Source: Treponema sp.
Lineage (GTDB): Bacteria > Spirochaetota > Spirochaetia > Treponematales > Breznakiellaceae
DNA: 14,999 nt
NCBI GenBank assembly: GCA_031281685.1
Contig: JAITFA010000223.1
Span: 1 to 14,999 of the forward strand
Direction: 5' to 3'
Shown: piece after piece, positions 6,641 through 14,144 of the stretch
How the letters are laid out: every line of letters starts with the position of its first letter
Position numbering within the stretch: the first letter of the stretch is position 1
The notes under the pieces: generated by a model
The model's input: the letters and a program-made list of their open reading frames with translations, nothing else
What the model was told of the DNA's origin: nothing
Databases searched by the model: none
Translations under genes and position numbers: made by a program

Positions 6641-7474
6641 ATGCGGCGTTTTCTATGCTTTCTATCCATAGTGTTGTTTTCGCTGGGGATCGCGGCGCAG
6701 TCAGGTTTCGCGCAGACAGACTCGCAGACCACAACGCTATTCCCCGCCATGTCCATAACTCCTTCGATGAGTATTCCCGAAGTTCAAACACCGCTTATCC
6801 CTTTTGTCGATGTCAGCGTAAGAAACCCGGATTCTGGTCAGGAAGTGGCCTTTTCCCTGCAATTGCTCCTGCTGATAACCGTTCTGTCCCTCGCGCCAAG
6901 CATCATCATTCTGATGACGAGCTTTCTTCGGATTTCCATTGTCCTTGACTTTGTGAAGCGGGCGCTTTCGCTCCAGCAGGTTCCGCCGTCTCAGGTACTC
7001 ATGGGTATTTCCCTGTTCCTGACCCTCTTCATCATGTGGCCAACGTTTGAGTCCATCTACAACAATTCGTTTAAGCCGCTGGCGGACGGGCAGATTTCCG
7101 TGGAAGAGGCGTATCACGAGGCTGAAGGGCCTTTGCGGGTCTTTATGTACCGGCAGATGCAGGGCAAGCCGGACAACATCCGGCTCTTCATGGCCATGCG
7201 CGGCTTGGACACGCCTGAAACCCTAGCCGACGTGCCAACGTATGTGCTTATCCCTGCCTTCATTCTTAATGAGCTAACCGTTGCCTTCAAGATCGGGATT
7301 GTGTTATACATTCCCTTTATCGTGATTGACATGGTGGTAGCCAGCGCTCTTATGTCAATGGGCATGATCATGCTGCCGCCGGTTATGATTTCCATGCCGT
7401 TCAAGCTGATTCTGTTTATTCTGGTTGACGGCTGGGGCTTGCTGACGGATCAGATTATTCACTCGTTTATATAG
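6641..7474 (+). CDS. fliP: Flagellar export gate protein FliP
   Basis: FliP forms most of the FliP5-FliQ4-FliR1 core of the flagellar type III export gate in the inner membrane. The 277-residue protein begins with a cleavable signal peptide (MRRFLCFLSIVLFSLG, probable cut after AAQSGFAQ near residue 25), as is known for FliP. A short periplasmic stretch follows, then four membrane segments at about 70-93, 118-135, 200-225 and 228-272. Family signatures visible are PSIIILMTSFLRISIVLDF and IPAFILNELTVAFKIGIVLY. AAGGAG at 6624-6629 precedes the ATG by 11 bases. The gene starts five bases after the fliO-like stop. Confidence 0.97.
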   Translation: MRRFLCFLSIVLFSLGIAAQSGFAQTDSQTTTLFPAMSITPSMSIPEVQTPLIPFVDVSVRNPDSGQEVAFSLQLLLLITVLSLAPSIIILMTSFLRISIVLDFVKRALSLQQVPPSQVLMGISLFLTLFIMWPTFESIYNNSFKPLADGQISVEEAYHEAEGPLRVFMYRQMQGKPDNIRLFMAMRGLDTPETLADVPTYVLIPAFILNELTVAFKIGIVLYIPFIVIDMVVASALMSMGMIMLPPVMISMPFKLILFILVDGWGLLTDQIIHSFI

Positions 7475-7483
7475 GAGCGTACA

Positions 7484-7753
7484 ATGAGTATTGGGCAAAT
7501 CACCACACTGTTACGGGGCGGTATCATCCAAGTTCTCTTGCTTGCCGGACCCCTGCTCTTTTCCGCGTTAATCGTGGGTCTCGTTGTGGCGATCTTGCAG
7601 GCCACTACCTCGATTCAAGAGCAGACCCTCACCTTTGTTCCCAAGATCATCGCCATTCTGACTGTGCTTGCCTTACTGGGCGGTTGGATGTTTTCATCGC
7701 TGGGGGATTATACCATACAGCTTTTTAAGATGATTCCAAGCCTGGCGCGGTAA
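7484..7753 (+). CDS. fliQ: Flagellar export gate protein FliQ
   Basis: FliQ wraps around the FliP/FliR core of the export gate. The 89-residue product is the normal family size and has two membrane hairpin helices, at about residues 14-37 and 50-75. Typical family text includes LLLAGPLLFSALIVGLVVAI and ATTSIQEQTLTFVPKI. AGGAG at 7473-7477 overlaps the fliP stop and is six bases before the ATG, so expression is probably coupled to fliP. Confidence 0.96.
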   Translation: MSIGQITTLLRGGIIQVLLLAGPLLFSALIVGLVVAILQATTSIQEQTLTFVPKIIAILTVLALLGGWMFSSLGDYTIQLFKMIPSLAR

Positions 7754-7759
7754 ATCATT

Positions 7760-8557
7760 ATGGAAGAGATGCTTAACGAGGTGCTGCGCGCATGGCCGGC
7801 GTTCCTGCTTGTCGCGGCGCGGGCGCTTGCCATGATCGAGACTGCCCCGCTCTTGTCCTCGGACTCGATCCCGCAGGTGGTAAAAGTGGCGCTGGCGGGC
7901 TTTGCCGCGTATAGCGCCTTCCCCACAGCCCTGGCAAGCGGCTGGAACGTTTCGGCATATAACCTTAACTTTGTGTATCTCATTATCGGGGAAGGGCTTA
8001 TTGGCATCATCATTGGTTTTTATCTTACCCTCATCTTCTCAGCCTTTTCCACCGCAGGTCAGTTCTTTTCCCTGCAAATGGGCTTTGGCGCATCAGAAAC
8101 CTTTGATCCCTTGGCTCAGGCGGAAAACCCGCTTCTCGGTCAGTACCTCAACATGGTTGCCATGCTGGTCTTTGTGTCGGTTAGCGGCTTTCAGGAACTG
8201 TTTCTTGGCGGGTTCTGGCGCTCAATTCAGACGATTAGCATTGCGGACCTTGCGGCTGGACGTGAGCATCTTATCTCCATGTTCCTCACTGGCTTGAGCG
8301 GTCTCTTTCTCGACGCCATGATCATTTCCATGCCCATACTCGGCACGCTTTTTCTCACCTCGCTCACCACGGGTCTCATCTCCAAAGCCGCCCCGCAGGT
8401 AAACATACTCTCCGAAGGTTTCCCCATATCCATCACCATCGCCTTTGTGCTGATATACGCCTCTATGCCGTTCATGGTTGAAGCCTTCAGCCGCGTCATT
8501 GACGCCGGCTTCAAAAACATCGAGAACCTCTACGCCTACCTCGGAGACGCGCTGTGA
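7760..8557 (+). CDS. fliR: Flagellar export gate protein FliR
   Basis: FliR caps the export gate with FliP and contacts FlhB. The 265-residue protein is almost wholly membrane-embedded, with about six hydrophobic segments. It carries the family stretches AQAENPLLGQYLNM and KAAPQVNILSEGFPI. It starts six bases after the fliQ stop with no clear ribosome-binding site, which suggests coupled translation. The TGA stop at 8555-8557 is in the same frame as flhB, and no other stop lies between the two genes. Natural FliR-FlhB fusions are known in other bacteria, but here the two are separate as written. Confidence 0.96.
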   Translation: MEEMLNEVLRAWPAFLLVAARALAMIETAPLLSSDSIPQVVKVALAGFAAYSAFPTALASGWNVSAYNLNFVYLIIGEGLIGIIIGFYLTLIFSAFSTAGQFFSLQMGFGASETFDPLAQAENPLLGQYLNMVAMLVFVSVSGFQELFLGGFWRSIQTISIADLAAGREHLISMFLTGLSGLFLDAMIISMPILGTLFLTSLTTGLISKAAPQVNILSEGFPISITIAFVLIYASMPFMVEAFSRVIDAGFKNIENLYAYLGDAL

Positions 8558-8575
8558 ACAAACCCGCCTCCCTAT

Positions 8576-8621
8576 GCTTGGCTCACGCGAGTGAGCAGGC
8601 TTGGCTCACGCGAGCGAGCAG
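8576..8621 (+). repeat. Two tandem 23-base palindromic repeats between fliR and flhB
   Basis: Two adjacent 23-base units (8576-8598 and 8599-8621) differ at one base. Each holds an inverted repeat. In unit 1, GCTCAC (8581-8586) and GTGAGC (8591-8596) pair perfectly around a GCGA loop, a GNRA tetraloop. In unit 2, GCTCAC (8604-8609) and GCGAGC (8614-8619) pair with one A-C mismatch around the same loop. The right arm of unit 1 can instead pair with the left arm of unit 2 (8591-8596 with 8604-8609), giving two mutually exclusive folds. The repeats fill half of an otherwise unexplained 99-base gap. Confidence 0.8.
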
Positions 8622-8656
8622 GCGGAGAAGCAGACTTACCGCAGCCTCTGTTGAAG

Positions 8657-9748
8657 ATGGACTTGCAATGGTTTGCCGACCCTGAAGACGAGGGGCGTAC
8701 CGAGGAGGCGACAGAGGAGCGCATTCGCAAGGCGCGTGAGGAAGAGGGACGGGTTGCCAAGAGTCAGGAACTGATCTCCGCGCTCGTGTTGCTATTGCCC
8801 GCCTTGACGCTGATGATTCTTGCGCCGTCCATGTTGCAAATCTGCGTGGAGATGCTGCGCTTCTTCCTGCTCCGCGCCGTGGAGCTTGATCCCACTAAAG
8901 ACCGGATCATTCCGGCTACGGCGCTCCTTTACTTTGCGCGGCTGGCTTTGCCCCTTATCATCGTAGGCATGATCGCAGGTATCTTCGCCAACCTCATGCA
9001 GGTTGGCGTCTTGTTTACCACAAAACCGCTCACGCCAAAGTTCGAGCGTGTACTGCCAAAGTTCGGCAAATACTTCGGACGCATCTTCTCAACTGAAGGC
9101 CTCTTTAATCTCTTAAAATCCATTGTAAAGATGGCGATAATAGGAGGAGTTGCTTTTTTTGTTATTCGTTCTAAGATAGATTTATTGATAAATCTGCAAA
9201 CCGCCAGTTTGTGGACCGGCATAAACACAGTGGCGTCGCTGGCGATCAGAATGCTTATTATATCAGCCCTGTTGCTGTTGGTCTTATCCATTCCTGATTA
9301 TCTGTTTCAGCGCCATCAGTATATGCAATCCCTTAAAATGACCAAACAGGAGGTCAAGGAAGAACGGAAGCAGTACGAAGGCGACCCGCTGGTTAAGAGC
9401 AGGCTTCGCGCCCGTATGCGGGAACTGCTGACCCAGAACATGGCGGTGAACGTACCCAAAGCCGATGTTGTAGTAACGAATCCAACCCACTTTGCGGTGG
9501 CGCTGGAGTATGAGCAGGCGCGGGGCGCTCCGCAGGTTACAGCAAAAGGCGAAGATGAAATGGCTTTTCTCATACGTCGTCTGGCAACGGACAGTGGTGT
9601 GCCTATTGTGGAAAACAAACCGCTGGCGCGGGCGCTTTACGCCGAAACTAAAGTAGGCGATTTTGTGCCGGCGAAATACTGGCAGGTTGTTGCGGAGATA
9701 CTAGCGCGAGTGATGAAGATAAACGAAGATAGGCGGAAACGCCCGTAG
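8657..9748 (+). CDS. flhB: Flagellar export switch protein FlhB
   Basis: FlhB controls the switch in export substrate from hook to filament proteins. The 363-residue form has an N-terminal cytoplasmic segment (LQWFADPEDEGRTEEATEER) and four membrane segments at about 40-62, 88-112, 150-170 and 186-212. A charged linker (KMTKQEVKEERKQYEGDP) leads to a C-terminal domain with the self-cleavage motif NPTH at residues 275-278 (codons 9479-9490). The ATG at 8657 is chosen because LQWFA and EGRTEEATEERIRKAREE directly follow it, as in other FlhB proteins. A GTG at 8591 inside the repeat would add 22 residues without family support. Neither start has a good ribosome-binding site, which is odd. A T7 tract preceded by AGGAGGAG lies at 9142-9160. 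Confidence 0.95.
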   Translation: MDLQWFADPEDEGRTEEATEERIRKAREEEGRVAKSQELISALVLLLPALTLMILAPSMLQICVEMLRFFLLRAVELDPTKDRIIPATALLYFARLALPLIIVGMIAGIFANLMQVGVLFTTKPLTPKFERVLPKFGKYFGRIFSTEGLFNLLKSIVKMAIIGGVAFFVIRSKIDLLINLQTASLWTGINTVASLAIRMLIISALLLLVLSIPDYLFQRHQYMQSLKMTKQEVKEERKQYEGDPLVKSRLRARMRELLTQNMAVNVPKADVVVTNPTHFAVALEYEQARGAPQVTAKGEDEMAFLIRRLATDSGVPIVENKPLARALYAETKVGDFVPAKYWQVVAEILARVMKINEDRRKRP

Positions 9749-9775
9749 GGGCGAGACTACAACAGCGGCGCGTAC

Positions 9776-9790
9776 GCGACAGCGTGTCGC
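9776..9790 (+). repeat. Perfect palindromic hairpin between flhB and flhA
   Basis: GCGACA (9776-9781) and TGTCGC (9785-9790) are perfect complements around the loop GCG. A second small inverted repeat, GCCC (9741-9744) with GGGC (9749-9752), spans the flhB stop. The hairpin ends about ten bases before the flhA ribosome-binding site AGGA (9800-9803). No T tract follows, so it is not an intrinsic terminator; a role in mRNA stability or in access to the flhA start is possible. Confidence 0.55.
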
Positions 9791-9811
9791 CTAACGTATA
9801 GGATAAACAGT

Positions 9812-11935
9812 ATGGCTGACTTAGCAAGAGCGGGCGCCGGCGCCGGCTCTGATACAAAAAACTCTCCTCCGATCAAGCTATCCAACGATGTATTCATCGC
9901 CTTAGCGGTAGTTCTTGTCGTGATCATGATCGTGATCCCCTTGCCAACGGTTCTGCTTGATACCTTCATGGCGTTGAACCTCATGTTTTCACTGATCATT
10001 CTGCTGATCGTGCTGTATACACAGAAAGCCACTGACTTCAGCCTCTTTCCAACTATCCTGCTCGTGGTTACGGTGTTCGGACTGGCGCTGAACATCTGTT
10101 CTACGCGGCTCATTTTGTCAAAAGGACCGGCTTTTGACGGTAAAATGATACGCGCCTTTTCCACATTTGTTGTTGGAGCTGGTGGTCTCGAAGGCATTGT
10201 CATTGGGTTCATCATCTTTATTGTTATTATCGCGGTACAGATGGTGGTTATAACTAAGGGCGCGACGCGGGTGTCAGAGGTTGCGGCGCGATTTGCCCTT
10301 GACGCCATGCCGGGCAAGCAGATGGCGATAGAGGCTGAATTCAACTCAGGCTCCATATCTCAGGAAGAGGCTCAGACACGGAAACAAGACCTCCAGCGCG
10401 AGGTTGATTTTTACGGGGCAATGGACGGATCGAGCAAGTTCATCTCCGGCAGTGTTAAAATCGGCATCTTTGTTACCGTGGTAAATCTTTTGGGCGGCAT
10501 CATCACTGGTATGGCGCTGCGCGGCGAATCGCTTACTCAGGTTGCCGGCACCTACTTTGCCTTAACCATTGGTGACGGGCTTTTGTCGCAGTTGCCGGCT
10601 CTGCTGGTGTCGGTTGCGATGGGTATCGTTGTTACCCGTTCCGCTGCCCCGGGCGACCTGGGGAACACGGTTTCGGAGCAGTTTGCCCGTGATTCGCGGA
10701 TTTACTGGATTTGCGCGGTGGTTTTGCTGGGCTTTGCCCTCTTGCCCGGGTTCCCTTGGTATGTACTGATTCCCCTGTCAATACTGGTTGCCTTTTATGC
10801 TTATACTATTCAGATGAGGCAGAAGAAGGCGCAGTTCAACGAGGCGATGATGAGCAAGACCGCAAGCTCTCGCAAACCCCAGGGCGGCGGTGATACTGGC
10901 GAGATGTCTCCTATCGTGCCGCTGGATCCCCTGTCTCTGGAACTTGGCTATGGGCTTATCCCCCTTGTTGATAAAGACAAGGGCGCGGAATTGCTGGAGC
11001 GCGTACAGGGCGTCAGAAAGCAATCGGCGCTGGAACTGGGACTGGTGATCCCCAAAATCCGTATTATTGATAACGTTCTGCTGGAACCATCCGGTTACTG
11101 CTTCAAGATTCGCGGGGTTGAGGTTGGACGCGGTAAGATACGCATGGGACATTATTTGTGTATCAATCCGGGAACCGTGCGGGAAGAAATCACTGGTGAA
11201 AAAACCCGCGATCCAGCCTTTAACCTGCCCGCGCTCTGGGTTGGCGAGGACAAGCGCGACGAAGCCGAGCGTGCGGGCTATACGGTGGTGGATTCGCCCT
11301 CGATTATCGCCACGCACCTTACGGAAATCATCAAGCGCCACGCGGCGGAGATTCTTGACCGGCAGGAAACACAGGCTATACTTGAAACCTTGCGGAAGGA
11401 GTATCCGGCGGTTGTTGACGATACGCAGAAGGTCTTGAACCTCGGTGAGATACAGAAAGTCTTGCAGAACTTGCTTAAAGAACAGGTTTCAATTCGGAAC
11501 ATGGTTGGCATCATGGAAGCCATCGCGGACTTTGCGCCGGTTACGCGGGACACCCGCTTCCTCACGGAGAAGGCGCGGCAGGCACTGGGGCGTCAGCTCT
11601 GCGACCGCTACCTCGACGAAAACCGCGTGATGCACGTATTAACGATTGATCCGTCCCTGGAACAGAAAATTGTAGAAAGCAGGGTTGAAACCAAGAGCGG
11701 CGGCGTTATTGTGGCGCTGGACCCCTCGTCTCAGAAAGCATGGATTAACGGAGTGGCGCGTGCGGTTACCGCGATGCAGGATCGCGGCTGGTTCCCGGTT
11801 ATTCTCTGTTCTGAAGCGGCGCGTTACCTCGTCAAATCATTGACCGAACGGGAACTGCCGGAGGTCGTGGTGCTTTCAGTGCCGGAACTGGTAACAGACA
11901 TTAACCTTGAATCAGTTGGAGTCATTAAACTGTAG
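9812..11935 (+). CDS. flhA: Flagellar export gate protein FlhA
   Basis: FlhA is the large export-gate subunit that uses the proton motive force and docks chaperone-substrate complexes. The 707-residue protein has an N-terminal membrane half (about 1-335, some eight helices) and a cytoplasmic half that forms the nonameric ring. The FHIPEP-family signature is clear at residues 153-171 (RVSEVAARFALDAMPGKQM). It is followed by YGAMDGSSKFISGSVK, which includes the conserved aspartate Asp205. A Ser/Gly/Lys-rich linker (about 345-365) joins the halves. AGGA at 9800-9803 is eight bases before the ATG. The gene is followed closely by flhF, whose ribosome-binding site overlaps the flhA stop. Confidence 0.98.
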   Translation: MADLARAGAGAGSDTKNSPPIKLSNDVFIALAVVLVVIMIVIPLPTVLLDTFMALNLMFSLIILLIVLYTQKATDFSLFPTILLVVTVFGLALNICSTRLILSKGPAFDGKMIRAFSTFVVGAGGLEGIVIGFIIFIVIIAVQMVVITKGATRVSEVAARFALDAMPGKQMAIEAEFNSGSISQEEAQTRKQDLQREVDFYGAMDGSSKFISGSVKIGIFVTVVNLLGGIITGMALRGESLTQVAGTYFALTIGDGLLSQLPALLVSVAMGIVVTRSAAPGDLGNTVSEQFARDSRIYWICAVVLLGFALLPGFPWYVLIPLSILVAFYAYTIQMRQKKAQFNEAMMSKTASSRKPQGGGDTGEMSPIVPLDPLSLELGYGLIPLVDKDKGAELLERVQGVRKQSALELGLVIPKIRIIDNVLLEPSGYCFKIRGVEVGRGKIRMGHYLCINPGTVREEITGEKTRDPAFNLPALWVGEDKRDEAERAGYTVVDSPSIIATHLTEIIKRHAAEILDRQETQAILETLRKEYPAVVDDTQKVLNLGEIQKVLQNLLKEQVSIRNMVGIMEAIADFAPVTRDTRFLTEKARQALGRQLCDRYLDENRVMHVLTIDPSLEQKIVESRVETKSGGVIVALDPSSQKAWINGVARAVTAMQDRGWFPVILCSEAARYLVKSLTERELPEVVVLSVPELVTDINLESVGVIKL

Positions 11936-11945
11936 GGGAAAAAGT

Positions 11946-13235
11946 ATGGAATATTTTATTGAACAAGCTCTTACTTATACGGAATGTCTCAATAAGATTC
12001 GGCTCAAGTACGGCGAAAAGGGTGTTACCATACTTTCTCATAAGAATGTCAGAATAGGGGGTTTTTTCGGACTCTTTGCAAAAGACGGGGTTGAGATTAC
12101 CGGCTATACCTCAAACAAGGTGATAAAGGTCAGCGACTTTCAGAACATGCCGGAGTCCGGCGCGTTGCCTGTGGCCATTCCCAAAGAAGAGAGCGGCAAA
12201 AATACTTCAGATTTCGAGGAAGAGAAACGTAAGCTGCTTGAGGCGGCTAATCGCGCCAATCCTAGCGTGAGTCGTTCAGACCCCACGCTCCAGAAAATTC
12301 TGATGGAGATGCAGGAACTGAAAGACCGGCTCGGCGCGCCGGTGTCAATTTCCTCATCCAGTGAAGAGCATGAGAGTATCAGCCGTATCAGGGATATTCT
12401 CACTCACAATGATTTTTCGCCAAGCTATATCCAGCGGATACTTGAGCGTATCAAGAAAGAATTTCCCCTTGATAAGCTCAATGATTTTACGAGTGTGCAG
12501 GATACCGTGCTGGAATGGATAGGGAAAAGCATCACGCTTTTCAAAGAAGCCGAATTCCATCGTCGTCCCCGCATCATGGTCTTGGTAGGACCTACGGGTG
12601 TGGGAAAAACCACAACCATAGCTAAACTAGCCGCTGTGTTCAGGATCGGAACGTCCACCGCAGGCAGGCCGGTTTCCGTGCGTATGATCACCATTGACGC
12701 CTATCGCATCGGCGCGAAACAACAGCTTGAAAGCTTCGGCAACATTATGCAGATTCCGGTCTCGTTTGTGGATAACCACGAAGACCTGAGAAAAACCATA
12801 GCCCTATATTCAGAAGAGGTGGAGCTGATTCTGGTCGATACTATAGGAAGGAGCCCGCGGGATTCGGTGAATTTGGGTAAAATGCGGCAGATACTGGACG
12901 CTTGCGGAACCGAGGCAGAGACGTATCTGACGGTAAGCGCAGCGGCAAAAGTCGGCGATCTTAAGGAGATCATGCGGCAATTCGAGCCGTTTAGTTACCA
13001 GGCGGTGATTATCACTAAACTTGATGAAACCACACGGGTAGGGAATGTGATTAGCTCACTCTCTGAACTGGGCAAATCGATATTTTATATCACCGATGGC
13101 CAGAATGTTCCCAAGAACATACAAAAAGCCACGGTGGTTCGTTTCCTTACCAATCTCGAGGGCTTTCAGGTCAATCGGGCGAAGATTGAGGAACGATTCC
13201 CCAATGATGAATCCGAACAACTATGGAGGAAATGA
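11946..13235 (+). CDS. flhF: Flagellar placement GTPase FlhF
   Basis: FlhF is an SRP-family GTPase that sets where flagella are built, usually a cell pole. The 429-residue protein has a basic/variable N-terminal domain, an N-domain (about 140-205) and a GTPase domain with G1 GPTGVGKTTT (215-224), DAYRIGAKQQL (251-261), DTIGRSPRD (298-306) and TKLDETTRVGN (347-357). The third motif reads DTIGR where many SRP GTPases have DTAGR. ATG 11946 is chosen because GGGG at 11935-11938, overlapping the flhA stop, is seven bases upstream. A TTG at 11907 inside flhA would add 13 residues without support. In a spirochete the expected role is subpolar placement of periplasmic motors. Confidence 0.97.
   Translation: MEYFIEQALTYTECLNKIRLKYGEKGVTILSHKNVRIGGFFGLFAKDGVEITGYTSNKVIKVSDFQNMPESGALPVAIPKEESGKNTSDFEEEKRKLLEAANRANPSVSRSDPTLQKILMEMQELKDRLGAPVSISSSSEEHESISRIRDILTHNDFSPSYIQRILERIKKEFPLDKLNDFTSVQDTVLEWIGKSITLFKEAEFHRRPRIMVLVGPTGVGKTTTIAKLAAVFRIGTSTAGRPVSVRMITIDAYRIGAKQQLESFGNIMQIPVSFVDNHEDLRKTIALYSEEVELILVDTIGRSPRDSVNLGKMRQILDACGTEAETYLTVSAAAKVGDLKEIMRQFEPFSYQAVIITKLDETTRVGNVISSLSELGKSIFYITDGQNVPKNIQKATVVRFLTNLEGFQVNRAKIEERFPNDESEQLWRK
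13225..13229 (+). promoter_or_regulatory. Ribosome-binding site that decides the flhG start
   Basis: GGAGG here lies inside the last codons of flhF. It is five bases before the ATG at 13235 and only two before the ATG at 13232, and it falls within the first codons of the frame opened by ATG 13223. Initiation at 13235 is therefore favoured. That makes a TGATG overlap with the flhF stop and places DQAEELR at the very N-terminus. Confidence 0.75.
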
Positions 13236-14128
13236 TGGGCGACCAGGCTGAAGAATTACGAAAACTTATGAGTCAAAATAGCGCTCAGGAAACACAGCGT
13301 GTGATAACACCGGTTGAGATGCCGGCCAAAAAGACCCGTATTATCACTGTTACCAGTGGGAAAGGCGGAGTGGGGAAAACTAATATGTCTGTTAATATGG
13401 CTATCGCCTACGCTCGCATGGGGAAAAAGGTGGTGGTTATGGACGCAGACCTGGGACTTGCCAACGTCAATGTTATGCTGAATATCATTCCCCGTTTTAC
13501 CCTGTTTCATGTGATGCGTAGACAAAAAACCATGAAAGAGATCATGGAGAAGACCGAGTACGGTATCTCAATTGTGGCTGGCGCGAGTGGACTTGCAAAG
13601 ATTGCTAACTTGAATGAAGAGGAGCGGCAGAATTTTATCAAAGAACTTGAAGCCTTAACCGAGGCGGATGTTATCATCATTGACACGAGCGCGGGGGTGA
13701 ACAACAATGTTATTGATTTCGTGGCTGCCGCTGAGGACGCGGTGATCATCACAACGCCGGAGCCAACGGCTATCACTGACGCTTACGGGCTTATAAAAAT
13801 AATCGCTACTGAATACGAAAATCTCAACATAGGACTCAAGCTCGTGGTCAACCGCGTCAAGAGCGCGGCTGAGGCAAGGAAGGTTGCTGACCGTATGACC
13901 AATATCGCAGGCCAGTTCCTTAATCTCAAGGTGGATTACTTAGGTTATATATATGATGATCCCGTGGTAGCTCAGGGTGTTCTGCGGCAGAAACCGTTTC
14001 TGGTTATTGATCCGCGCGCGCGTGCCTCCTTCTGTATTGAACATATTGTGGATCGCCTGGAAAAGACTGAGGTACGGGACATTGGCGGTTTCACTGCAAT
14101 GATTCGGCGCTTGTTTGGTCGCGCCTAA
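13235..14128 (+). CDS. flhG: Flagellar number ATPase FlhG (MinD/ParA family)
   Basis: FlhG (FleN/YlxH) is a MinD-like ATPase that limits flagellar number and stimulates FlhF GTPase activity. The 297-residue form starts MGDQAEELRKLM, which contains the DQAxxLR activator motif at residues 3-9. It has the deviant Walker A KGGVGKT (43-49), DADLGLANVNVML (70-82), a Walker B-like IIIDTSAGVNN and the NRVKSAAEA strand-helix. The last residues, FTAMIRRLFGRA, form a likely amphipathic membrane-targeting helix as in MinD. The start is set by GGAGG at 13225-13229 and overlaps the flhF stop by one base, so FlhF and FlhG should be made together. ATGs at 13223 and 13232 are less well placed. Confidence 0.96.
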   Translation: MGDQAEELRKLMSQNSAQETQRVITPVEMPAKKTRIITVTSGKGGVGKTNMSVNMAIAYARMGKKVVVMDADLGLANVNVMLNIIPRFTLFHVMRRQKTMKEIMEKTEYGISIVAGASGLAKIANLNEEERQNFIKELEALTEADVIIIDTSAGVNNNVIDFVAAAEDAVIITTPEPTAITDAYGLIKIIATEYENLNIGLKLVVNRVKSAAEARKVADRMTNIAGQFLNLKVDYLGYIYDDPVVAQGVLRQKPFLVIDPRARASFCIEHIVDRLEKTEVRDIGGFTAMIRRLFGRA

Positions 14129-14144
14129 GTAGAGGAGGGAATCC

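Noticed and set aside
8555..8600. Selenocysteine insertion at the fliR TGA with the downstream hairpin
   Set aside because: The hairpin starts about 22 bases after the TGA with a four-base loop, unlike bacterial insertion elements, and FliR already has its normal length at this stop.
8576..8621. Start of a CRISPR array
   Set aside because: There are only two directly adjacent units with no spacers, inside an operon, and no cas genes are nearby.
8591..8656. 22-residue N-terminal extension of FlhB from GTG 8591
   Set aside because: The extension is largely encoded by the palindromic repeat, lacks a ribosome-binding site, and the family sequence begins at ATG 8657.
9757..10356. 199-codon minus-strand open frame opposite flhA
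   Set aside because: It mirrors the hydrophobic codons of FlhA and is rich in Thr/Ile/Met repeats typical of antisense shadows.
11907..11945. 13-residue extension of FlhF from TTG 11907
   Set aside because: It overlaps the end of flhA and has no ribosome-binding site, whereas ATG 11946 has one at good spacing.
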